Shown here: positions 1-7,055 of the stretch, piece after piece
Numbering within the stretch: position 1 is the stretch's first letter
How the letters are laid out: every line of letters starts with the position of its first letter
Assembly (NCBI GenBank): GCA_017420455.1
Contig: JAFOJB010000170.1
Location: forward strand, 1-19,576
Origin: Blautia sp.
GTDB taxonomy: Bacteria > Bacillota > Clostridia > Lachnospirales > Lachnospiraceae
Direction: 5' to 3'
DNA: 19,576 bases
Position numbers and translations under genes: made by a program
The notes under the pieces: generated by a model
The model's input: only the letters and a program-made list of their open reading frames with translations
The model's database searches: none
Told to the model about the DNA's origin: nothing

Positions 1-1076
1 AGATGAACGATAAAGCGCTCTATGTAAAGATCGCCGACCGCATCGATAACCTGAATACGCTCTACGGTATGGAAGAATATAAACGCATCCCCAAAGCAGC
101 CCACACCCGGGAGATCATCATCCCCCTGGCCATCCAGGCAGAAGCATATCATTTTGTGGATATTCTGGAATCTCTCTGTTTCCAGACAGAACACTCCAAG
201 CTGTACGAGGGCATCACCCAGGAGTACAGCGACCTCTGTATCGCCAACAACAAGAGCTGCCAGGAGTCCCTTGGCATCCTCACCAGTGTATTCAACCCGC
301 ATGTCAACCACGAAAGCCGCGAGCTGGACAAATACCACCACTATATCTGTAATTTCTATTGTGATACCCGCTCTCCCATCAGCCTTTACCGTCAGGTCTC
401 CAACTATACCAGCAATATCAGAGAATGGCCTGTATATCTCAAAAAAAGCACCACTCCGCTCTACGATTTCACGCTCATTGTCAGTGATGAGCTTTCCGAA
501 CCGAACTCCGGTATCCAGCCCGGGGATATCTTTTTCGAGTATTACGAAAAAGCCCTTTCAGACAAGGGGTTCTATCTGATCAACCGCTTCAGGACTTCCC
601 ATAATGATACCGGATATTATCTTCTCGCAGATGAGATGGATAATCTTTACCGGATGTTTGTCCGCACAGAAACCGATTACCAGCGTTACCTGTACGGCAA
701 TATCGTCGATTCCCATGACATCCTGTCCCTTGGGCAGGTCAATGAGATCGACCCCCGCGATACCTACAAAGAGAAGATCAAGATATTCGGCAGGAACGGT
801 TCCGCCATGTTCATAGACAAAGGAGCCACCGTTCTCGACTTTGCCTTCCAGATCGGCTACGAAACCGGCTGTCACTTCAGCCACGCCGTGATCGAGGAGT
901 CCAAGGCAAAACTTTCCGCCCGCACCCTGCTCAATGACGGAGACGTGATCACCATCGTTACCGACGCGAATATCCATCCCGAACTCAGCTGGTTCATGTA
1001 TACCAGAACCGCTCTGGCGACCCGCGCTCTGATCTGCTACTTTGAAAAAGCGGGGGTCGCTCCAGCCGGATTATAA
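1..1076 (+). CDS. RelA/SpoT-like (RSH) protein, 5' end outside window
   Basis: C-terminal 358 or so residues of an RSH-type alarmone protein. The first ATG in the window (position 3) lies inside the gene, because the opening residues KIADRIDNLNTL match the end of the HD hydrolase domain (usual form VKIADRLHNMRTL), so the catalytic HD core is off the left edge. Residues about 105-235 sit where the ppGpp synthetase domain normally lies but are degenerate: the YDF, GYYLLA and FVRTETD stretches stand where typical enzymes have YDL, GYQSLH and EIQIRT. Residues about 257-322 are a TGS domain (KIKIFGRNGS, then TVLDFAFQIG, ending GDVITIVTD), followed by a short helical tail. The likely role is alarmone hydrolysis with a TGS-linked regulatory half; synthetase activity is doubtful. 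No ACT domain follows. The gene ends in a perfect hairpin shared with the convergent gene. Confidence 0.8.
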   Translation, partial: MNDKALYVKIADRIDNLNTLYGMEEYKRIPKAAHTREIIIPLAIQAEAYHFVDILESLCFQTEHSKLYEGITQEYSDLCIANNKSCQESLGILTSVFNPHVNHESRELDKYHHYICNFYCDTRSPISLYRQVSNYTSNIREWPVYLKKSTTPLYDFTLIVSDELSEPNSGIQPGDIFFEYYEKALSDKGFYLINRFRTSHNDTGYYLLADEMDNLYRMFVRTETDYQRYLYGNIVDSHDILSLGQVNEIDPRDTYKEKIKIFGRNGSAMFIDKGATVLDFAFQIGYETGCHFSHAVIEESKAKLSARTLLNDGDVITIVTDANIHPELSWFMYTRTALATRALICYFEKAGVAPAGL

Positions 1077-1107
1077 AAGGCGTTCATCTTCCCGGATGAA
1101 CGCCTTT
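1076..1107. terminator. Bidirectional hairpin terminator between convergent genes
   Basis: Perfect 13-bp stem (AAAGGCGTTCATC at 1076-1088, GATGAACGCCTTT at 1095-1107) with a 6-base loop. It starts at the last base of the RSH stop codon. It also overlaps the last codons of the minus-strand VWA gene, whose TGA is at 1084-1086. A short T-run follows the stem on both strands, so it can end both transcripts. Confidence 0.8.
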
Positions 1108-2286
1108 CAGATTTACCATCCTCCCCCAGGGAGGAGCTGCCCCGTCAGTCCCGGTGATCAGCCACAGCACCGGGACTGACAGGGCCGCGCTTTCTTTCGG
1201 CCACGCCGCTATTCCGTCTGTAAATATCAGGATTGCTCTCGGGAGCTCCGGAGAAAGCTTTTCCTTCAGAAAATCAAAGATCACCCGAAAGCTCGTCCCT
1301 CCCCCTCCGCTGGGCTCGATCTTCATGATATCAGCTTCTGTTTCGAATGGAACCGGTTCTGTGATATTACTGTCAAAGAAGGAAATCATGCCCTTCAGTT
1401 CTGTCTGTCTCATCGCGTCCAGGATTTCTGCCACCGCGCTTTCCAGCTCTTCCCGTGTAATGGATGCCGAAGTATCCACACACACCCAGATTTCTCCGAC
1501 AGAGCCGTTCTCCTCATCCACATTATAGGACGGCAGATAAAAATCCGTATGCACGTATCTCCTGTCCGGGGGAATGAAGCTGTAATCATACTGGTCATAC
1601 TGGATAAAATCATGGAGAAGCTGTTTCCAGTCGAGACCCGAACGCCTTTCCAGAGACTTCACGACTCTTCTGATGCTCATGGGCATTCCCGTGGTATCAC
1701 CGCAGGCTTTCACGGCCTTCCGGATCCGCTCATTCCAGGTATCCTGAAGCTGCCCCCGGCCGCAGATTCCCTGCCACAGATCGTGTCTGTCGCATGCGGG
1801 AAAACAGCCATTCCCCGGGATATTTTTATCTGGTCCCGCCAGCAGCATATGGTAGATCTCATCCGCGTCGCAGACACGCCCCTCTTTTCCATTCGGTGCC
1901 AGGTGTATTGCTTCTTCCCCGCCGATCATTATGGAACCGATTCCCCACATATCGAGGATGATGGAGTTTACGACAATGTCACATGCAATATTATACAGCA
2001 GGGTATGCAGTCCTCTTCCTCTGATACAATGCATCAGGACACAGTGAAGGACCTCATGGAGGATGACAAACTGAAGCTCCCTGTCCGACAGCTCCTCTGC
2101 GAATTCCGGGTCAAAGATCAGCCTGCTGCCATCCGTACAGGCTGTGCCGCAGGAGGCGCAGGCAAGCTGCAGCCCCATAGCCAGGTGCCCGAAAAACGGG
2201 TTTTCCCTGAGAAGCGCCGCTCTTGCCTCTGTCATTCTCCCGACCGTCTGTTTTACCTTTGTCTGATCCATGTTCGTCTGAACCAT
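1084..2286 (-). CDS. Putative metallopeptidase (DUF2201-like) plus VWA-like domain protein
   Basis: Protein of 400 residues. I place the start at 2286 (MVQTNMDQTK), not at the longer open frame to 2439, because an AGGAGG lies 8 bases upstream and the longer form would overlap the MoxR gene. N-terminal half: a metallopeptidase-like domain with HEVLH at residues 77-81, a further His at 86 and the helix NIACDIVVN at 99-107, as in the putative metal-dependent peptidases of COG3864. C-terminal half: a VWA fold with a complete MIDAS set, D271-T-S-A-S275, T331 in GGGGTS and FTDG at 355-358. Proteins of this type are normally encoded beside a MoxR ATPase, as here, and are thought to act with it as a metal-dependent substrate adaptor. 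Substrate unknown. Soluble; no signal peptide or membrane helix seen. Last gene of the block. Confidence 0.8.
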   Translation of the reverse strand: MVQTNMDQTKVKQTVGRMTEARAALLRENPFFGHLAMGLQLACASCGTACTDGSRLIFDPEFAEELSDRELQFVILHEVLHCVLMHCIRGRGLHTLLYNIACDIVVNSIILDMWGIGSIMIGGEEAIHLAPNGKEGRVCDADEIYHMLLAGPDKNIPGNGCFPACDRHDLWQGICGRGQLQDTWNERIRKAVKACGDTTGMPMSIRRVVKSLERRSGLDWKQLLHDFIQYDQYDYSFIPPDRRYVHTDFYLPSYNVDEENGSVGEIWVCVDTSASITREELESAVAEILDAMRQTELKGMISFFDSNITEPVPFETEADIMKIEPSGGGGTSFRVIFDFLKEKLSPELPRAILIFTDGIAAWPKESAALSVPVLWLITGTDGAAPPWGRMVNLKGVHPGR

Positions 2287-2293
2287 AGCGGCG

Positions 2294-2299
2294 CCTCCT
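2294..2299 (-). promoter_or_regulatory. Shine-Dalgarno overlapping the MoxR stop codon
   Basis: AGGAGG on the minus strand, 7 bases before the ATG at 2286. It overlaps the TAG stop codon of the upstream MoxR gene (2298-2300), which implies translational coupling and decides the start of the VWA gene. Confidence 0.75.
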
Positions 2300-3386
2300 A
2301 TAAGAATCTGCGGTTCTTCTTCATCCAGGCCGCAAAGGAAGAAACCTTTGTCAGTTTCATGTTCATATTCTCGATGCTGAGAAGACCCCGGAAGAAGAGA
2401 GCCGAAAAATCCGCAGGAAACCGGGCGGCAAAGCTGCATACATTTTCCAGCTCACCTGAACCGATGGTATCCTTGCACTCCGAAATGCGGACAAGAAGCG
2501 AAGAGATCAGCGCATAGATCACATCCGTTTCCTTCACCTTTTCCGTGTATTTCCCCTCCAGGATCTCTGAGATCTTCGGCAGCTTCCGGTAGACTCTGCA
2601 CCAGGCTTCGAACTCCAGCGCAGTCGAAACGCCTACGCAGCCTGAGATCAGCTCATGGATCTCCTGAGGTTCCTTTCCCGTGGTCCTCAGGATCCTGCTT
2701 ACAAATTCCCAGCTTCTGGGCGTAGGAAACGCAAGCTCCTCCACACTCGGGTCAGCATTCAGACGGCTGTTGTCAAACGCCAGATAACCAATAACGCGCT
2801 GGTCGATGCCGGCTGGGACCGCCCACTCATACCAGCTGTCAAACTGCGAAAGAACCTCAAAATGGATCAGCCGGTTCGCCAGAGCCTTGGGCATCCGGAA
2901 TACCACAGACTTATCCGTTGTACGATTGCCGGCACAGATCACGATGCAGTTCCCGGGAAGTTCAAATTCTCCCATCCGCTTATCCAGGGCGATCTGATAG
3001 GCTGCCGCCTGAAGGGACTGAGGCGCTGCTGATATCTCATCGAGGAACAGAATATGCACCCTGTCCTCCGGCAGGTCAAAGATCTTCGGTTTCAGCCAGA
3101 CTGTAAACTTTTTCTCTGCATCAGCAGCCGGGATGCCGCGGAAATCCACCGGCGTAAAATTGAGGAGGCGGATATCCGTCACATCAACCTGCTCATGGAA
3201 CAATGCCGAAAGCTTTTCTGCGATCTCCCTGACGGCGCTGGATTTTCCCACTCCCATCGGCCCCCACAGGATCACCGATGGGATGGTATGGAGCAGCCCT
3301 GCCTGGTGCGCCGTACAATAAAGGGCTGTCAGCTGTTCGATCACTTCCCCCGTCGTCAGGGACGGTATGTTATATAAATCTGCCAT
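2298..3386 (-). CDS. MoxR-type AAA+ ATPase
   Basis: Protein of 362 residues. Walker A is GPMGVGKS at 42-49, Walker B FLDE at 114-117, sensor-1 Asn in ICAGN near 154, and the Arg-finger region in ALANRLIHFE near 168-177. DFRGIP (81-86) and the phrase MPKALANRL are typical of MoxR-family ATPases. These form hexamers and usually work with a VWA protein to remodel or activate a target. The VWA/metallopeptidase gene follows after only 11 bases with an overlapping ribosome binding site, so the two are almost certainly partners. The start is supported by a GGAAGAG-type site, although the spacing is a little long. The MITE-like element at 3409-3565 ends 23 bases upstream of the ATG, immediately before that ribosome binding site. 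Confidence 0.88.
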   Translation of the reverse strand: MADLYNIPSLTTGEVIEQLTALYCTAHQAGLLHTIPSVILWGPMGVGKSSAVREIAEKLSALFHEQVDVTDIRLLNFTPVDFRGIPAADAEKKFTVWLKPKIFDLPEDRVHILFLDEISAAPQSLQAAAYQIALDKRMGEFELPGNCIVICAGNRTTDKSVVFRMPKALANRLIHFEVLSQFDSWYEWAVPAGIDQRVIGYLAFDNSRLNADPSVEELAFPTPRSWEFVSRILRTTGKEPQEIHELISGCVGVSTALEFEAWCRVYRKLPKISEILEGKYTEKVKETDVIYALISSLLVRISECKDTIGSGELENVCSFAARFPADFSALFFRGLLSIENMNMKLTKVSSFAAWMKKNRRFL

Positions 3387-3408
3387 CTGTATACTCTCTT
3401 CCTTTCTC

Positions 3409-3565
3409 AGGCACTGTTCACAAATAACTTCCGAAAGCTGCGCAGAGCAAATTCAAATCTGCAAGGCGGCGGAAGGAAGCGATGCGGGCATCGCTGACTG
3501 ACAACGACGCAGTCAGATTTGGATTTGGGCAGGTAGAACTCGGAAATAATTTGTGAACAGTGCCT
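3409..3565. mobile_element. MITE-like palindromic element E1 (157 bp)
   Basis: The ends are inverted repeats: AGGCACTGTTCACAAAT at 3409-3425 and its exact complement at 3549-3565, with partial matching continuing to about 26 bases. Inside, CAAATTCAAATCTG and its near-complement CAGATTTGGATTTG form a second stem. The centre holds a GCGATGC/GCATCGC hairpin and a CTGACTG/CAGTCAG hairpin. The whole element can fold as one branched hairpin and codes for nothing. No clear target-site duplication is visible. Its ends match elements at 9781-9869 and 17498-17548. Confidence 0.75.
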
Positions 3566-3592
3566 TATGCCATGCTGCAGATCACGGCCTCA

Positions 3593-3677
3593 TCAGCTGG
3601 ATACTGCAGGAGTTTTCAAGGTGTCCGGCGTCCTGACGGACTGCGGAAGCATCTTTCCGTCAGTCAGATCTTCGTTT
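3593..3677 (-). other. Possible out-of-frame C-terminal tail of the helicase
   Basis: Directly after the helicase stop, another reading frame continues as ENEDLTDGKMLPQSVRTPDT and about ten more residues to a double stop near 3593. The first residues repeat the ENED found just before the present C-terminus, and the underlying 14-bp repeat (3668-3681 and 3702-3715) is 34 bases apart. One base fewer (33, i.e. 11 codons) would place both copies in a single frame. The stop may therefore come from a one-base insertion in the GGG at the repeat junction. The tail is not a conserved domain. Confidence 0.35.
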
Positions 3678-6600
3678 TCACCCATCTGCCGGGGCAGGCA
3701 CATCTTCGTTTTCACGGCGGTTCAGCTTCACATCGATATCAAGCAGCTTCCTGGAAACTCTGGAGACCTGTGCAGTGTAGCTGTTGCCCTTTTCAAATTC
3801 CCTGGCAGCCTGCGCCGACATGGCTTTTGCTCTCGCGGTTTCCTCCTGGGCAGACCGGATCCGTTCATCCAGGTGCATCAGAAGATATTCGATACGCTGC
3901 AGACACCCTCCGGCCTTTGCATCCCGCATATCTGCCTCATATCTGGTTCCCGAGATCCCTTCCAGCAGAAAACGGGGCCGCTCCTGCTTCATATATGCCG
4001 GAAGAATAACGGAAAACCCATGGACAACATCGAAGAGCCTTTCCTTTTCCATCATTACGTTTCCGGCCAGTGCCTCCAGCGCTTCCTCGCCAAAGGATTT
4101 CCTGTCTTCCTTATTCAGTTTTTCCCGGTTTGCCAGGAAGTACTCCCGGTCTTTCTCCAGGCACAGTATCCTCTGTTTAAGACGCTCCAGGATCTTCGGT
4201 GTACTCTGCATTACATTTTCCAGTTTTTTCAGTTCCGTCTCCCGTTGTCTGCAGCGGATTTTCAGACGTTCCAGTTCATTCGATGTATCGATGCGCTGCT
4301 TAAGCAGCGGGTCTCCGACAGACAGGGCCTTGACCTCCGCATAGCTCAGAACCATATCATCGATGTCCCGGACATCTCTTCCGGTCAGATGGTTGTTCAT
4401 GAACTGGGAAATAAATCTCTGTTTGTTTTCCAGGAGCTGCCACGAATATGCGTCGAAAGTACCCGCCGTAATGTATCTGAACCGGAAAACCCTGTTGTTT
4501 TTGTTCCCCTGCCGGATCAGGCGACCTTCCCTCTGAACGATATCGGAGGGTTTCCAGGGGATATCCAGATGATGGATTCCAATCAGGTTTTCCTGGACAT
4601 TTACGCCGATCCCAAGCTTCGCAGTGCTTCCGATCAGGATTCTTACAGACGCCTGATTCACCTCGCGGAATAATCTGCGTCTTCTGACATCGGTTGCCGC
4701 TTCATGGACGAAGGCGATCTCCTGTTCCGGAATCCCCATCGTATTCAGGATTTTTTTCAGTTCATCGTAGACATTGAACCCCTGCTTCGGAGTTCCCTGG
4801 TCACAGAACACCAGCTGGGAGGTTCCGGGATATTCCTTCCAGAGCTCATAGACCTTCCCGGCGCAGGCATATACCTTTGTTCCCTCCGGATCCGGCGCTG
4901 CAGTTTTATCCACAAGGCGGATATCCAGTCCGGCACCGCGGCCGTCATGGGTAACCTTCAGAAGATTGTCCTCGGTTCCCCTGACAAGCTTCTGCCGGAT
5001 TTTTTCCGTACGGGTGACAAGGTCGTCGATGTAGGCTTTCTGCTCGGGTGATTTTGGCACAACCACATCCACATACCCGTCGCTCTCCGGAAGCCCCATA
5101 GTCTCGTCGTCCTCCAGGTAAAAGTCGCATACATTGGCGAACAGACTCATCAGCTCCGGGATATTGTGAAAGCTGGAAAACCGTGTCCTGATACGGTAGC
5201 TCCGGGAATCAACGTCCACTTCAAACCCGGTCTGGCGGGCAGCGAAATTGTTGAGCCATTCGTCAAAGTGATCCAGGTGCAGGAACTCCAGCTGTTCCGG
5301 CTGCAAAAAGTACTGAAGGACAAACAGATCGGATATGGAATTCGTCAGCGGCGTCCCGGTGGAAAAGACCAGGCCGCCTCCCTGATCTCTTACAAACGCG
5401 GTTTTCTCCAGCAGCTCATCACATTTTTTACTTCCCCTGGCATGCATCCCGACGATGCCGTCAGTCCGGGTGTTCAGAGTAATATTCTTGAAGGAATGCG
5501 CTTCATCTACAACCAGAGTTGTAATTCCCAGTTCATCAAAGGCAAGGTACTCATCCGGCGGAAGCTTCTCCTGCATCTCTGCCAGCTCCCTGGACAGACG
5601 GGAGGCCAGGGCTTCCAGACGGTTCTTTTCCCAGGTGTCAGATGTGCCTGCGGCCTTGCTCCGGCAGGTCCTGATCTGCTGTGTCTGCTTCTCCAGTTTA
5701 TATTGCCGGCTCATCCCAAGCCGCTCAAAAGAGGAAAAGGGCATATACGCGCAGGTAAGATCTTCGTCCCGGATCCTTTCAAGCATGGGGCCTCTGTTCT
5801 CCGGTCTGAAATCCTCCGGATGAAGGACCAGGATATTGTCCTGAGGATAAATCTGCCGGTGCATTCTCTCAAAAGCCTCCAGCACGTTATTCGGAACAAC
5901 GATCAGGTTTTTGTCAGAAAGCCCCAGACGCTTACGCTCATGGATCCCCATGATGATCACGTAGGTCTTGCCGCTCCCGACCTTATGATTCAGGAGAACA
6001 TCCTTTTCCAGGATGATCCGTGCGACAGCGTCCTTCTGATGGGGATACGGCGTAAACTGTTCCGTGCAAAGTCCCGGCAGTTCCAGGAAGCTTCCCCTGT
6101 AGCGGCCGCCTACGTTGCAGGCATAGTTATCATAAAAGATTTCCTCCAGCTGCCGGATCCTGGAATCGTCCTTCCGTACCCATTCCCGGAAAGCTGTCTG
6201 CAGCAGCTCCTGCTTTTCCTGGGCTGCCAGTGTTTCATTTTCGTTGAGGATATTCGCTGTGCCGGACTTACGATCCGGCCTCGGGACCTCATCATAGATC
6301 TTCAGGCTTTTGCCGTTTAAGGTGTCCTCCAGAATCTTCAGCGCACAAATCCGCTTTGTGCCGTAAGTATAAACGTTATTGACCGTATTGATCCGCAAGC
6401 CCATGAAAGAGGATATCTTCCACTGCCCAAGCGAGGGATAATAATGAATATCCGGCAGATCATAAAGACCCAGAAGTTCCATTGCAAACAGGGAATAATA
6501 CTTTTCAGGGATCCAGGGGCTTCCGATTCCAAAGCCGATTTCGTCCAGCTCCACTGTCCCGGGCAGAACAGACTCCAGGGCGAGAACATTGGCTTCGAAC

Positions 6601-6992
6601 AGTCCGCAGTACTTTCTGTTCAGCCTCCTCGCTGTCTCCAGCTTTCTTTTGATGTTTCCGGACAGATACTGTGCTCTGAGGACCCAGCCTTCGTATTCCG
6701 ACCGGGAAAGATCATAGCTCTCCGGCTTCTGGTAGATCGCTCCTTCCAGCAGCTCCCGCAGCCTGTCGGCGGGAAGCCCGGAAAAAGCCTCCATCCAGTT
6801 CAGATCGATACATCCCTTCGTATTCAGACAGGTCACCAGAGCTGCCAGGGAGTCCTTTTTACCATTCTCCGCTCCGGCCAGATCATCCATGGCCTCCGGC
6901 GCGTCAGATGCCATACTTACTTCTATTCCAAAAAGCTCTTCCCATTCTTTGTTTAACAAGTCGTCCCCCTTTCTCCCGAACTGATCACACAT
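3678..6992 (-). CDS. SNF2/DEAH-type helicase without methylase domain
   Basis: Protein of 1,104 residues. Residues about 90-300 match the linker region found in the large methylase-helicase fusions of phages and conjugative elements (COG4646 type; phrases such as YLSGN, LFEANVLALE and WIPEKYY). The helicase core follows: motif I HKVGSGKT (336-343), motif II DEAH (496-499), motif III STGTPLTNS (544-552), and motif VI QREGRLIRQGN (820-830) with its arginines. Residues about 890-965 are rich in charged heptads and probably form a coiled coil. The N-terminal adenine methylase normally present is absent. It probably acts as a DNA translocase or remodeller. The ATG at 6992 has no clear ribosome binding site; a TTG at 6959 behind AAGGGGG is an alternative (1,093 residues). 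The C-terminus may be shortened by a frameshift. Confidence 0.88.
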   Translation of the reverse strand: MCDQFGRKGDDLLNKEWEELFGIEVSMASDAPEAMDDLAGAENGKKDSLAALVTCLNTKGCIDLNWMEAFSGLPADRLRELLEGAIYQKPESYDLSRSEYEGWVLRAQYLSGNIKRKLETARRLNRKYCGLFEANVLALESVLPGTVELDEIGFGIGSPWIPEKYYSLFAMELLGLYDLPDIHYYPSLGQWKISSFMGLRINTVNNVYTYGTKRICALKILEDTLNGKSLKIYDEVPRPDRKSGTANILNENETLAAQEKQELLQTAFREWVRKDDSRIRQLEEIFYDNYACNVGGRYRGSFLELPGLCTEQFTPYPHQKDAVARIILEKDVLLNHKVGSGKTYVIIMGIHERKRLGLSDKNLIVVPNNVLEAFERMHRQIYPQDNILVLHPEDFRPENRGPMLERIRDEDLTCAYMPFSSFERLGMSRQYKLEKQTQQIRTCRSKAAGTSDTWEKNRLEALASRLSRELAEMQEKLPPDEYLAFDELGITTLVVDEAHSFKNITLNTRTDGIVGMHARGSKKCDELLEKTAFVRDQGGGLVFSTGTPLTNSISDLFVLQYFLQPEQLEFLHLDHFDEWLNNFAARQTGFEVDVDSRSYRIRTRFSSFHNIPELMSLFANVCDFYLEDDETMGLPESDGYVDVVVPKSPEQKAYIDDLVTRTEKIRQKLVRGTEDNLLKVTHDGRGAGLDIRLVDKTAAPDPEGTKVYACAGKVYELWKEYPGTSQLVFCDQGTPKQGFNVYDELKKILNTMGIPEQEIAFVHEAATDVRRRRLFREVNQASVRILIGSTAKLGIGVNVQENLIGIHHLDIPWKPSDIVQREGRLIRQGNKNNRVFRFRYITAGTFDAYSWQLLENKQRFISQFMNNHLTGRDVRDIDDMVLSYAEVKALSVGDPLLKQRIDTSNELERLKIRCRQRETELKKLENVMQSTPKILERLKQRILCLEKDREYFLANREKLNKEDRKSFGEEALEALAGNVMMEKERLFDVVHGFSVILPAYMKQERPRFLLEGISGTRYEADMRDAKAGGCLQRIEYLLMHLDERIRSAQEETARAKAMSAQAAREFEKGNSYTAQVSRVSRKLLDIDVKLNRRENEDVPAPADG

Positions 6993-7007
6993 TTTTGGAC
7001 GATGTTC

Positions 7008-7044
7008 CCGGTCAGGCGGCCGCAGACTGCGGCCGTCTGACCGG
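7008..7044 (-). terminator. GC-rich hairpin between LRR and helicase genes
   Basis: Stem of 18 bp with one mismatch (CCGGTCAGGCGGCCGCAG at 7008-7025 against 7027-7044), directly after the LRR gene. No T-run follows on either strand. It is more likely a partial terminator or mRNA-stability hairpin than a strong terminator, so read-through from the LRR gene into the helicase gene is possible. Confidence 0.5.
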
Positions 7045-7055
7045 ATTCGATCCTC

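Noticed and set aside
5166..6320. Long open frame of 384 codons on the plus strand
   Set aside because: Antisense to the helicase core, whose motifs are intact; no ribosome binding site and no recognisable domain.
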